DNA from: an uncultured Paracoccaceae bacterium
Lineage (GTDB): Bacteria > Pseudomonadota > Alphaproteobacteria > Rhodobacterales > Rhodobacteraceae
Length of the DNA stretch: 45,209 bases
Direction: 5' to 3'
NCBI GenBank assembly: GCA_947500825.1
Contig: CANMTR010000018.1
Location: 1-45,209 of the forward strand
The translations under genes were made by a program, and so were the position numbers. A model generated the notes under the pieces. That model made no database searches. It worked only from the letters and a program-made list of their open reading frames with translations, and was not told the DNA's origin. Positions 15,089-23,115 of the stretch are shown in pieces. Every line of letters begins with the position of its first letter. Within the stretch, counting starts at the first letter, position 1.

Positions 15089-17509
15089 ATGAAATTCCGC
15101 GTTTCGACCGTATTGTTCGCCGCAACCCTCGCCCTGGCGGCCTGCCAGAGCGACGAGGAGCGGGCGGAAGAGTACTACCAGTCCGCCCTCACCTACGTGG
15201 AGCAGGGTGATATCGACCGGGCGCAGATCGAGTTGCGCAACGTGTTCGACAGCGACGGATTCCATCGCGAAGCACGCCAGCTCTATGCCGACCTTCTCCT
15301 CCAGGAGGGAGACAGGGGCGGTGCCTACAGCCAGCTTCTGCGGCTGGTGGAGCAGTATCCCGACGACGTGGGGGCACGCACCAGGCTGGCCGAGCTCGCA
15401 GTGGAGTTCGGCCGCTGGGACGAGGCCGAGCGACACGGCAGCGAAGCGATCGAAATGGCGCCCGACGCGCCGCGCAGCAGGGCGATCGCCGCCGTGCTCG
15501 ACTATCGCGAGGCGGTCCAGTCCCGCGACGGGGAAGCCCGCGCCCAGGCTGTGGAGGACGCGCGCCAGATCGTCGAGGAGCAGCCGGATTCGATGACCGC
15601 GCGACGGGTCCTGATCGGAGAGACCGTCGAGAACGGGACCGCTGAGGAGGCCCTGGCCCAGGTAGAGGCCGCTCTGGAAGTCACGCCTGAATCCCTCGAT
15701 CTGAACATGATGCGCGCCCAGTACCTGGAGCAGACCGGGAACATCGAAGAGCTGGGTACGCATCTGGCACGGATGTACGAGCTTTTCCCCGAGGATGAAC
15801 GGATCTCGCAGGCGCTGAGCAGCTGGTACCTGTCGCAGCAGGATTTCGCGGGTGCGCTGGATTTCCTGCGCCGCGAGGCCGGCGAGCCGTCCGAGGATAC
15901 CGACGGCAATCTTGCCGTGGTTCGCCTCCTGCGCCAGACCGAAGGGGGCGAGGCGGCCCGTGCCGAGCTGGAAAGCCTGGTCGAGGCGGCCGAAGATAGC
16001 GAGGCGGCCGGTCTCTACCGGGCGACCTTGGCCGCCCTCGACTTCGATCAAGACCAGCAGCAGCAGGCGATCGACACTATCGAGACGATTCTGCAGGAGG
16101 CCGAGCCCTCGGACCAGACCCGGCGCATAAAGATCATGCAGGCGCAGATGCTGGCGGCGACCGGCAACGAAGTCGGTGCGCGCGCGCGTATCGAAGAAGT
16201 GCTCGACGAGGATGGCGGCAACGTGGAGGCGCTGAAGATGCGCGCCGCGCGGCTCGTCGCCGAGGACCGCCCCGGACAGGCCATCGCGGACCTGCGCTCC
16301 GCACTCGATCAGGCGCCGCGCGACACCGCGACCCTGGCCGCCATGGCCGAGGCATATCTGCGCGACGGCAGCCCCGAGCTGGCGCAGGAGCAGCTGGCCC
16401 TGGCGGTGGAGATCTCGAACAACGCCGCTGCCGAATCCATGCGCTACGCCCGTTTCCTGATGAACCGCGACAATAGCGGGCTGGCGCAGACCGTGCTGAC
16501 CGGCATCAAGCAGCCGACCATGGAAAGCTATTCCCTTCTGGGGGAGGTGCTGGTGCGCAACGAGGACTGGGCGCAGGCCCGGTCCCTTGTCGGGACGCTG
16601 CAGGGGATGGACGACCCCCGTGCCGCGGAGATCGCGCAATCGGTCGAAACCGCCATCCTGTTTCGCCAGAACCGCGTCGAGGAGGGGCTTGAGGCCCTGC
16701 AGGACGGTATCGATGGGGCAAATGACCTGGAGGGGATCATTCAGGTCCTGCGCGCCCAGATCGCTTCCGGTCGCCTGGACGAGGCACGCACGTTTCTCGA
16801 CGAGCAGATGGCCGAGGCCCCCGACGACGAGAATCTCCAGCGCGTGACGCGCCGACTCGACGCCCTGCTCCTGGCGGCCTCGGGCGACGTCGAGGCCGCC
16901 GAGACAGCCTATCGGGAGATACTCGAGAACGAGCCGGGCGCGGAGTCCGTGGCCTTGCAACTGCAATCGCTCCTGCGCTCCCAGGGAGAAGCCGAAGCGG
17001 CTGACGAGGTTGTTCAGGAGGCTGCGGCCGCGGCTCCCGATGCGCGTCGGTTGCAGCTTCTCGAGGCCAGCCGGCTGGAACGGATCGGCGAACCCGAGAG
17101 CGCGATCGAAATCTACGAGCGGCTCTACGAGGCAAACAGCAACGACGTGGTTGTCGCGAACAACCTTGCCAGCCTTCTGACCACCGCCCGCTCCGGGGAA
17201 GAGGATCTGGAGCGCGCCTTCGCCATCGCGCGGCGCCTGAACGGTTCCGAGGTTCCGGCCTTTCGCGATACGCTGGGCTGGATCCGCCACCTCAGGGGGC
17301 AGGAGGACGAGGCCATCTCGGACCTGGAATTCGCCGCGCGGGGGATGCCGGAGACGCCCTCCGTCGCGTTCCATCTCGGGCTGGCCTACGCCGCCGCGGG
17401 CCGGACCGATGCGGCCCGGACGGAAATCGAGCGCGGGCTGGAGCTTGCCGGGGACAACGCCGAGGTGCCCCAGAGGGCCGAGGCAGAGGCCGCCCTGTCA
17501 AGCTTCTGA
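15089..17509 (+). CDS. TPR-repeat lipoprotein, PrsT-like
   Basis: The 806-residue protein starts with a lipoprotein signal peptide ending in the lipobox LAAC (Cys19), so it is probably anchored to a membrane and faces the periplasm. The rest is a long solenoid of tetratricopeptide-like helix pairs, for example EYYQSALTYVEQGDIDRAQI, with recurring A-E-A and G/D-N turns. It is highly acidic. The length and lipobox match the TPR lipoproteins (PrsT type) found with exosortases and EPS export genes. The presumed role is a periplasmic scaffold joining synthesis and export machinery. It starts 105 bases after the sugar transferase, and a hairpin terminator follows its stop. Confidence 0.82.
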   Translation: MKFRVSTVLFAATLALAACQSDEERAEEYYQSALTYVEQGDIDRAQIELRNVFDSDGFHREARQLYADLLLQEGDRGGAYSQLLRLVEQYPDDVGARTRLAELAVEFGRWDEAERHGSEAIEMAPDAPRSRAIAAVLDYREAVQSRDGEARAQAVEDARQIVEEQPDSMTARRVLIGETVENGTAEEALAQVEAALEVTPESLDLNMMRAQYLEQTGNIEELGTHLARMYELFPEDERISQALSSWYLSQQDFAGALDFLRREAGEPSEDTDGNLAVVRLLRQTEGGEAARAELESLVEAAEDSEAAGLYRATLAALDFDQDQQQQAIDTIETILQEAEPSDQTRRIKIMQAQMLAATGNEVGARARIEEVLDEDGGNVEALKMRAARLVAEDRPGQAIADLRSALDQAPRDTATLAAMAEAYLRDGSPELAQEQLALAVEISNNAAAESMRYARFLMNRDNSGLAQTVLTGIKQPTMESYSLLGEVLVRNEDWAQARSLVGTLQGMDDPRAAEIAQSVETAILFRQNRVEEGLEALQDGIDGANDLEGIIQVLRAQIASGRLDEARTFLDEQMAEAPDDENLQRVTRRLDALLLAASGDVEAAETAYREILENEPGAESVALQLQSLLRSQGEAEAADEVVQEAAAAAPDARRLQLLEASRLERIGEPESAIEIYERLYEANSNDVVVANNLASLLTTARSGEEDLERAFAIARRLNGSEVPAFRDTLGWIRHLRGQEDEAISDLEFAARGMPETPSVAFHLGLAYAAAGRTDAARTEIERGLELAGDNAEVPQRAEAEAALSSF

Positions 17510-17518
17510 GGACTGCGA

Positions 17519-17561
17519 CCGGTCCGGTCCGGGACGCTCCCGGGTCGGACCGGCCGGTTTT
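17519..17561 (+). terminator. Hairpin terminator after the TPR lipoprotein gene
   Basis: A 15-base arm at 17519-17533 pairs with 17539-17553 in 13 of 15 positions around a 5-base loop. A T-run, TTTT, follows at 17558-17561. It lies 10 bases after the TPR gene stop, so it probably limits read-through into the export gene. Confidence 0.55.
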
Positions 17562-17585
17562 CGCGAGCCCGACCTGTGATCTTGC

Positions 17586-17602
17586 CGACACCCCTTGTGT
17601 CG
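17586..17602. promoter_or_regulatory. Inverted repeat upstream of the export gene
   Basis: CGACAC-CCCTT-GTGTCG is a perfect 6-5-6 inverted repeat 76 bases before the start of the polysaccharide export gene and just after a terminator. It may be an operator or a small mRNA hairpin. No T-run follows, so it is not a second terminator. Confidence 0.3.
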
Positions 17603-17677
17603 AAGTGCCGAAAGGCTGATGCACACGCCCGTATCCCGGTTTAGGATGCCGGCGAATATTGAAGGGAATCCATCATC

Positions 17678-18295
17678 ATGTGGAAGTTTCGCGCCCTCTT
17701 CGCCCTTATTTTCTCGGGGCTGGTGGTGATCGTCGGTCCCGCGGTGGCGCAGGACGGGTATCGTGTCCAGCCCGGGGACGTCATCCGGGTCGAGGTGATC
17801 GAGGACGAGAGCCTCAACCGCGACGTTCTTGTCCTGCCGGACGGGTCCTTCTCGTTCCCCCTTGCCGGATCGATCCAGGCGGGGGGACGGACGCTCGGTC
17901 AGATCAACTCGACCCTGACCGCCTCTTTGGAGCCGAACTTCGCAAGTACGCCCAACGTCTTCACCGGTATTTCCAGACTGGCCAATCGCGATGTCCAGCT
18001 TCCGGAAGAGGAGCCGACGATCGAGATCTTCGTGATCGGCGAGGCCAACACGACCGGCGCAGTCCCCCTGAGCCCCGGGTCCACGCTCCTGCAGGCCTTC
18101 TCGCGCATGGGCGGGTTCACCAACTTCGCCGCCACGAAGCGGGTGCAGCTGCGCCGGACCGACCCCGCGACCGGATCCGAGCAGATCTACGTGCTGAACT
18201 ATGAGGCGATCCAGGACGGCACCAGCACCAATGGGCAGGTCGCCATGCGCGAAGGCGACGTGATCCTCGTCCCCCAGCGCGGTCTGTTCGAGTAG
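17678..18295 (+). CDS. Wza-like polysaccharide export protein (Poly_export/SLBB)
   Basis: The 205-residue protein has a cleavable signal peptide (hydrophobic core ALIFSGLVVIVG, likely cleavage after GPAVA). The Poly_export domain starts at GYRVQPGDVIRVEVIEDESL, followed by PDGSFSFPLAGSIQAGGRTL. An SLBB-type domain covers EIFVIGEANTTGAVPLSPGS and LLQAFSRMGGFTNFAATKRV, ending in MREGDVILVPQRG. It lacks a lipobox and the C-terminal amphipathic helix of Wza, so it is a short periplasmic or outer-membrane-associated form. The adjacent beta-barrel gene may supply the outer-membrane pore. A GAAGGGA sequence precedes the ATG. Confidence 0.88.
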   Translation: MWKFRALFALIFSGLVVIVGPAVAQDGYRVQPGDVIRVEVIEDESLNRDVLVLPDGSFSFPLAGSIQAGGRTLGQINSTLTASLEPNFASTPNVFTGISRLANRDVQLPEEEPTIEIFVIGEANTTGAVPLSPGSTLLQAFSRMGGFTNFAATKRVQLRRTDPATGSEQIYVLNYEAIQDGTSTNGQVAMREGDVILVPQRGLFE

Positions 18296-18305
18296 GCTCC
18301 CCGGC

Positions 18306-19643
18306 GTGCGCCCATTTCCCTCCCGTACGGCGGTGCCGATCCGCCTCGGCGCCGCGTCGATCTGCGGCCTCGCCGTCGCGATGGGCGGCGGCGCCCTCCG
18401 CGCCCAGGAAGGCGGCAAGACCCTGAGCTTCGATCTGTCCCAGCGGTTCGAGGCCACCAGCAACTACGATCTCGACCCCGATTCCGAGGGCGCGACCTAC
18501 ATCGCCAGCACGGGCCTGTCGTTGGACTTCCGCAGCGTGACACGGGGCCAGTCCCTGGACCTGGGCTTGGGCGGGGCCCTGCGCCGGATTGATGCCCCCG
18601 ACGAGAACGACAGCGAGTCCTTCGGCTTTGCCGATCCATCCTATTCCATCGGCTATGTCCGGACGGGGCCGGGCGCCCGCTTCTCGGCCAACGCCTCCCT
18701 GCAGGAAACGGAAGTCTCCACCCTGCGTCGGCTCGACGGGTTCTTCGACGAGGACGACGGGCTGGTCATTCCCGAGAATATCGACGATCTGGACGATCTG
18801 GAGGGAACCGGTACCCGCCGGACCCTGAGTTACGGCGTCTCCCTCGCGCTGCGCCAAGACACTCCCTTCGCGATCACGGCCCGGGCGGATCTGACCGACA
18901 CCACCTACGATGATACGACCTCGTCGGGCCTGTTCGACGAGCGGCGCACCGAAGTGGGGCTCGAGACCCGGGCCCTGCTGACCGAAGTCCATACCCTGAC
19001 CACGGATCTGAGCTATACCCGGATCGAGGACGAGGACCCGTCCGAGCCCGAGCTGGGCACGTATCTTGGCCTAGACACGACCCTGTCCCTGGACCGGCCC
19101 GGCGGTGGGATCAGCGCCTCCCTGGGGGTGAACGAGACCGATGACGGCACCCGCGTGTCGGTCTCGGCAGGGATCGACCGCGAGCGCCCCTTGGGCGGAA
19201 TCGGCGCGACGCTCGGCGTGAGCCGCGGCAGCAGCGGCGATCTGGGGTTGATCGGGTCGGTCAACTATACCCGCGCCAGCCCGCAGGGCGTACTCTCGGT
19301 TCAGGGACAACGCTCCTTCACCGATGGCGGCGACGATGTCGGCCTCGACGGCGACGATGACGGAAGCGAAACGGTCACCGTGTTCTCGGCGAATTTTGCA
19401 CGGGAACTGACGCCGCTCACGTCCCTGTCGGCCAATGCCTCCTTCGCCTCGACCACCGACACGGGCGACGACGATACCACCAGCGATCTGTCCCTCGGTG
19501 TCTCGGTCAGCCGCGCTCTCGACCCGAACTGGGCCGTGACGGCGGGTGCCAACGCGACATTCCTCAAAGAAGACGGCGACGACTGGGCCCGCTCGGAGAG
19601 CATCTACGTCACCTTGGGCCGCAGCTTCGACTGGCGCTTCTGA
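18306..19643 (+). CDS. Outer-membrane beta-barrel protein of the exosortase/EPS locus
   Basis: The 445-residue protein starts at GTG 18306 with a signal peptide ending near GGGALRA, followed by QEGGKTLSFDLSQRFEATSN. The body alternates short beta strands with acidic turns such as DDDG and TDTGDDDTTS. It ends GRSFDWRF, with a terminal aromatic typical of barrels recognised by the BAM complex. Strand-rich outer-membrane proteins of this kind are common in exosortase loci and may form the exit channel or a surface anchor. The start is 10 bases after the export gene stop, so the two are probably one operon. I cannot assign a specific family. Confidence 0.72.
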   Translation: MRPFPSRTAVPIRLGAASICGLAVAMGGGALRAQEGGKTLSFDLSQRFEATSNYDLDPDSEGATYIASTGLSLDFRSVTRGQSLDLGLGGALRRIDAPDENDSESFGFADPSYSIGYVRTGPGARFSANASLQETEVSTLRRLDGFFDEDDGLVIPENIDDLDDLEGTGTRRTLSYGVSLALRQDTPFAITARADLTDTTYDDTTSSGLFDERRTEVGLETRALLTEVHTLTTDLSYTRIEDEDPSEPELGTYLGLDTTLSLDRPGGGISASLGVNETDDGTRVSVSAGIDRERPLGGIGATLGVSRGSSGDLGLIGSVNYTRASPQGVLSVQGQRSFTDGGDDVGLDGDDDGSETVTVFSANFARELTPLTSLSANASFASTTDTGDDDTTSDLSLGVSVSRALDPNWAVTAGANATFLKEDGDDWARSESIYVTLGRSFDWRF

Positions 19644-19764
19644 CAGAATCGTCAACTCGGGACGTACAAGCGCGCCCGTGTCTCGCTTCGACCCCGGTGA
19701 TCGCGTATAGAGGCCCCGTTCATTTACGCCGGCGGAATCCCGGGCCCCTTTGAGGAGCGCTGAC

Positions 19765-21357
19765 ATGGCCGATACCTTCGACACGACCCGGGGCCGCACC
19801 GGTTGGGACCACATGAACGGCCCCGGCCTTCTGTGGTTCGGACTTCTCGTCGTGGCCTCGATCCCGGTCTTCTGGCTGGGCTTCGTCTCCCTGTTCCAGG
19901 CGTGGACGACGCCCGAATACAGCCACGGTCCGCTGATCCCGCTGATCTCGCTCTACCTGTTCCTGCGCGAGCTGCGCCACGCGCCGGCCGTGGACCCCCA
20001 TGCACGGGTCAACCGGACCCCCGGCATCGCCATCGTCCTCCTGGGTCTTTTCCTGGGGATTTTCGGCAACATCGTCCGCATCCCCGACATCGTCACCTAC
20101 GCCTTCATCGTCTGGACCGGCGGCGTGGTGCTGACCTGCTTCGGCTGGGAGAGGGGCATCCGCCACCAGCTGCCCGTGCTGCACCTGGTGTTCATGCTGC
20201 CGCTGCCGCAATTCCTCTACTGGAAGCTGACGATCCAGCTGCAGTTGATCTCGTCCGAGCTCGGCGTCTGGCTGATCCGGCTCGCGGACGTGCCCGTCTT
20301 CCTCGAGGGCAACATCATCGACCTCGGGGTCTACAAGCTGCAGGTGGCCGAGGCCTGCTCGGGCCTGCGCTACCTGTTCCCGATCCTGTCCTTCTCCTAC
20401 CTCTTCGGAATCCTCTATCGCGGCCCGTTCTGGCACAAGGCGCTGCTGTTCCTGATGGCCGCGCCGCTCACCGTGGTGATGAACTCGTTCCGCATCGGCG
20501 TGATCGGTATCCTGGTGAACAGCTACGGCATCGAGCAGGCCGAAGGGTTCCTGCATACCTTCGAAGGCTGGGTGATCTTCGGCATCTGCATCATCATCCT
20601 GTTCCTGACCGCGGTTCTGCTGCAGCAGACCACCCGCAACCCGAAATCCCTTGGCGAGACGATCGACCTCGATTTCGACGGGCTGGGGCGCGAGGCGTCG
20701 CGCATCCTGTCGATCCGCCCCGCCAAGGGCCTGGTGACTGCCGCGGTCCTGTCGGTGGTCGTGGCCGGGCTCTGGGTCGGCATCCCGCGGCCCGAGGCGC
20801 AGCCCGTGGAGCGTGGAAGCTTCGAGCTGTTCCCGCGCGACGTGGGGGAATGGTCCGGGACCTTCCGGAACCTCGAGCCGGAAGTCGAGCAGGTGCTGAA
20901 GGCCTCCGACTACGTCAACGCCGTCTACCAGGCTCCGGGGCAACCCTATGTCAGCTTCTTCTCGGCCTGGTACGCCAACCAGACCGACGGCACCGGCATC
21001 CACTCGCCCGAGGTCTGCCTGCCCGTCGGCGGCTGGGAGATCTACTCCATCGAGGAAAAGCAGATCTCGTTCCCCGACACGACCTACGGCACCTTCCCGG
21101 TGAACCGGGCGGTGATCCAGAAGGGCACGTCGCGCCAGCTCGTCTATTACTGGTTCGAGCAGCGCGGGGAGCGGATGACGAACGACTTCATGGCGAAGAT
21201 GAGCGTGGTCTGGGACAGCTTCACCCGTGGCCGGACCGATGGCGCCCTGGTGCGCTTCGTCACCCCGATCGAGAACGGCGAGGCCGAGGCCGAGGCCCGT
21301 ATGCAGGAGATGATGACCGAACTCCTGCCCAAGCTGCCCCGCTTCATCCCCGAATGA
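19765..21357 (+). CDS. xrtD: Exosortase with fused EpsI domain (XrtD, VPLPA-CTERM type)
   Basis: The 530-residue polytopic membrane protein has the exosortase catalytic triad: Cys198 in [10 protein letters not shown], Arg243 in NSFRIGVIG and His264 in HTFEGWVIF. The C-terminal third (after about residue 330) is a periplasmic EpsI domain, recognisable from [10 protein letters not shown] and [18 protein letters not shown]. This fused architecture and the host type fit XrtD, which cleaves proteins carrying a VPLPA-CTERM tail and probably attaches them to a surface component. The ATG at 19765 is preceded by GAGGAG. No substrate with a VPLPA or PEP tail was seen in this window. Confidence 0.85.
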   Translation: MADTFDTTRGRTGWDHMNGPGLLWFGLLVVASIPVFWLGFVSLFQAWTTPEYSHGPLIPLISLYLFLRELRHAPAVDPHARVNRTPGIAIVLLGLFLGIFGNIVRIPDIVTYAFIVWTGGVVLTCFGWERGIRHQLPVLHLVFMLPLPQFLYWKLTIQLQLISSELGVWLIRLADVPVFLEGNIIDLGVYKLQVAEACSGLRYLFPILSFSYLFGILYRGPFWHKALLFLMAAPLTVVMNSFRIGVIGILVNSYGIEQAEGFLHTFEGWVIFGICIIILFLTAVLLQQTTRNPKSLGETIDLDFDGLGREASRILSIRPAKGLVTAAVLSVVVAGLWVGIPRPEAQPVERGSFELFPRDVGEWSGTFRNLEPEVEQVLKASDYVNAVYQAPGQPYVSFFSAWYANQTDGTGIHSPEVCLPVGGWEIYSIEEKQISFPDTTYGTFPVNRAVIQKGTSRQLVYYWFEQRGERMTNDFMAKMSVVWDSFTRGRTDGALVRFVTPIENGEAEAEARMQEMMTELLPKLPRFIPE

Positions 21358-21385
21358 CGGGGCAGGGCGGCCACCGCGCGCCTCG

Positions 21386-22039
21386 GTGAGCGTGGCGAGG
21401 GTTTCAGAAGGGCGCAGGTCCTCCTCCCACGCGGTCTGGATCGCGATCCTTCTCGTGCTGGTGGGGATCGAGGGCACGCTCGTCCTGGCGGACCGGGGCC
21501 TCGTGGGCTCGGTCCGCTGGCGCGCGATCGCCTACCAGAACGGCGCCTTCTGGGTGGGGCTCCTCTTCGGCTGGGCGCCGAACTACCCCTCGCAGCCGGT
21601 GGCGATGTTCGTCACCCACGCTTTCCTGCATTCGAACCTGGGCCATCTTCTGGGCAACGTGGCGGCGCTGGTCTGGCTGGGCCGCACACTGGGCGAGCGC
21701 TGCGGGCCGGGCCGCTTCGCCGTGCTCTACGCCATCGTGGTGATCGGGGGCGGCGTGGGCTTCGCCTTCCTGGCACGGCAGACCGCGCCCATGGTCGGCG
21801 CCTCGGGCGCGGTCATGGGGCTCGTCGCCGTCTGGATCGTCTGGGATGCGCGCGAAGCGCTGGAGATAGGGGTCCGGCGCGGAATCGTCGCCGGGGAGAT
21901 CGCCCTGCGCACTGCCTTGATCCTCGCGGCCAACGTGGCGAGCTTCGTGGCCCTCGACGGGGTCCTGGCCTGGGAGACGCATCTGGGCGGCTTCCTGGCC
22001 GGGCTCGTCGCCGCTCTCGCGATCCCCGCGACCCGCTGA
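21386..22039 (+). CDS. Rhomboid-family intramembrane serine protease
   Basis: The 217-residue protein has about six membrane helices and the rhomboid catalytic dyad: Ser140 in MVGASGAVMGL and His199 in ETHLGGFLAGL. Asn91 in HSNLGHLLGNVAALVWLG serves the oxyanion site. It would cut transmembrane segments of other proteins in the inner membrane. The GTG at 21386 is used because no ATG fits the family start. It lies 28 bases after the exosortase gene and before a strong terminator, so it is probably cotranscribed with it. A link to sorting-tag processing is plausible but is inferred from position only. Confidence 0.85.
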   Translation: MSVARVSEGRRSSSHAVWIAILLVLVGIEGTLVLADRGLVGSVRWRAIAYQNGAFWVGLLFGWAPNYPSQPVAMFVTHAFLHSNLGHLLGNVAALVWLGRTLGERCGPGRFAVLYAIVVIGGGVGFAFLARQTAPMVGASGAVMGLVAVWIVWDAREALEIGVRRGIVAGEIALRTALILAANVASFVALDGVLAWETHLGGFLAGLVAALAIPATR

Positions 22040-22055
22040 CGGCTCCTTCCGAACG

Positions 22056-22092
22056 CAGAAGGGCGGGCCCCTCGCGGGGACCCGCCCTTCTG
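22056..22092. terminator. Bidirectional hairpin terminator
   Basis: CAGAAGGGCGGG (22056-22067) and CCCGCCCTTCTG (22081-22092) form a perfect 12-bp stem. It is extended by CCCC/GGGG around the loop TCGC, with one bulged A at 22080. It sits between the convergent rhomboid and phasin genes and ends the exosortase locus. The T-runs are weak. Confidence 0.7.
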
Positions 22093-22120
22093 GTCGTCAG
22101 GCCGTGCCTTGAAGCGTGGC

Positions 22121-22549
22121 TCAGGCGGCCTTCTTGGCGGCCGAGCTGGCCTTCTGGCTGGCGCCTTCGACGTTGGAGGCGGCCTTGTCGGCAACTTCTT
22201 CGCCGGTCTTCGAGGCCAGGTCGGTGGTCTCGGATCCGGCCTTCTGGTTCACCTCGGCGAAGCCTTGCGCGGTGCGCATGGTCAGGTCCATCTGCTTCTG
22301 CATGAAGTCGCTGTAGGCCTTGCCGTAGTCGGCGGCCTCGTCGCGCACGGTGGTCACGTCACGCAGGTTGCTGAAGGTCTCCTTCGCCGCGTCGCTGGCG
22401 ATGTCGGTCGACCGCGTGGCGGCTTCGACGGCGATCGCGGTCATGCGCTCGGTCGTGCTCGCCCAGGTCTTGAAGACGTCCTGGTAACCCTTCGGGTCGA
22501 ACATGTTCTGGATGTCGGTGGTGGCGGATTTCGCGTTCTGCTTGGCCAT
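22121..22549 (-). CDS. Phasin family protein
   Basis: The 142-residue protein matches small alphaproteobacterial phasins, amphipathic helical proteins that coat polyhydroxyalkanoate granules. The core IQNMFDPKGYQDVFKTWAST and the central helix YGKAYSDFMQKQMDLTMRTA are typical. The tail is Ala/Lys-rich (SQKASSAAKKAA), as in PhaP-like proteins that bind DNA or other proteins. A GAGGAG sequence precedes the ATG. PhaR-like palindromes lie upstream (22595-22638). No PHA synthase gene is in the window. Low-complexity helices make orthology uncertain. Confidence 0.82.
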   Translation of the reverse strand: MAKQNAKSATTDIQNMFDPKGYQDVFKTWASTTERMTAIAVEAATRSTDIASDAAKETFSNLRDVTTVRDEAADYGKAYSDFMQKQMDLTMRTAQGFAEVNQKAGSETTDLASKTGEEVADKAASNVEGASQKASSAAKKAA

Positions 22550-22588
22550 CTGAAGTCTCCTCGGCTGCTTTCGTTCGCTGTTGACCTA

Positions 22589-22638
22589 GAAGTAATGCTG
22601 CGTCGCGGCATGGACAAGGGGCATACGCCGCAGCGCAG
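22589..22638 (-). promoter_or_regulatory. Phasin promoter with PhaR-like operators
   Basis: CTGCGTCGCGG (22598-22608, plus strand) and CTGCGCTGCGG (22628-22638, minus strand) share the pattern CTGC-N3-GCGG, one base from the CTGC-N3-GCAG site of the PHA regulator PhaR. The first lies in a 17-base near-palindrome (22595-22611). That palindrome is exactly the spacer between a minus-strand -35 TTGTCC (22612-22617) and a weak -10 TACTTC (22589-22594). A repressor bound there would block the promoter. Confidence 0.4.
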
Positions 22639-22791
22639 CAAGAAATTGGCTGCCTCTTGCTTGGCGGAACACGTCCAGCGGGCCTGAACGGGCGAAGATC
22701 CGCCCATCCCGGGGTGTGGCGAAGATTCCGCGCCGCCTTCGCGGGGCACGTGCCTAGATTTGCTCTCGACGCACCGACCACAGGAGCCGGG

Positions 22792-23109
22792 ATGGAGAGC
22801 ACCGATACCGACTTCGCCGCCAGGACGCGGCTCGGGGCCGAGCTGGCCGAGGCGCAGGGCTTCTCCCACACCGCCTGCGCGCTCCGCGCGCTGCTCGAGG
22901 ACGACATCGCGACCTGCCATGCCGCCCCGAGGGCCCTTCCGGCCCCGGTGGCGGCCTCTTCCGTTCTCGATACGGGTGCGCGCAGGGCCGGGCAGGCTCT
23001 CCCGCCCCGGCGGGCCCCGGCCGGTCGCCTGCGGATGGGGAGGGCCGCGGCCCGGCTGGGCCGGGCGGTCCGGTCGGCGATCCCCGGGCCGGCCGCTCCC
23101 TCCAAGTGA
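22792..23109 (+). CDS. Hypothetical protein, doubtful
   Basis: An ATG at 22792 with CAGGAGCCGG just upstream opens a 105-residue frame beginning TDTDFAARTRLGAELAEAQ and containing FSHTACALRALLEDDIATCH. The first 50 residues look like a helical soluble protein. The rest is Ala/Pro/Arg-rich and resembles translated GC-rich non-coding sequence. It ends 6 bases before the convergent FAH-family gene. I do not recognise a family. It may be a genuine small protein or a chance frame. Confidence 0.35.
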   Translation: MESTDTDFAARTRLGAELAEAQGFSHTACALRALLEDDIATCHAAPRALPAPVAASSVLDTGARRAGQALPPRRAPAGRLRMGRAAARLGRAVRSAIPGPAAPSK

Positions 23110-23115
23110 CCTTCC

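Noticed and set aside
14588-17374. 928-codon leftward open frame across the sugar transferase and TPR genes
   Set aside because: It is antisense to two well-supported genes, is rich in Arg, Gly, Leu and Gln from GC-biased codons, and shows no family motif.
15089-17509. PrsT-like lipoprotein as an exosortase substrate
   Set aside because: Its C-terminus (AEVPQRAEAEAALSSF) has no sorting motif, hydrophobic helix or basic end.
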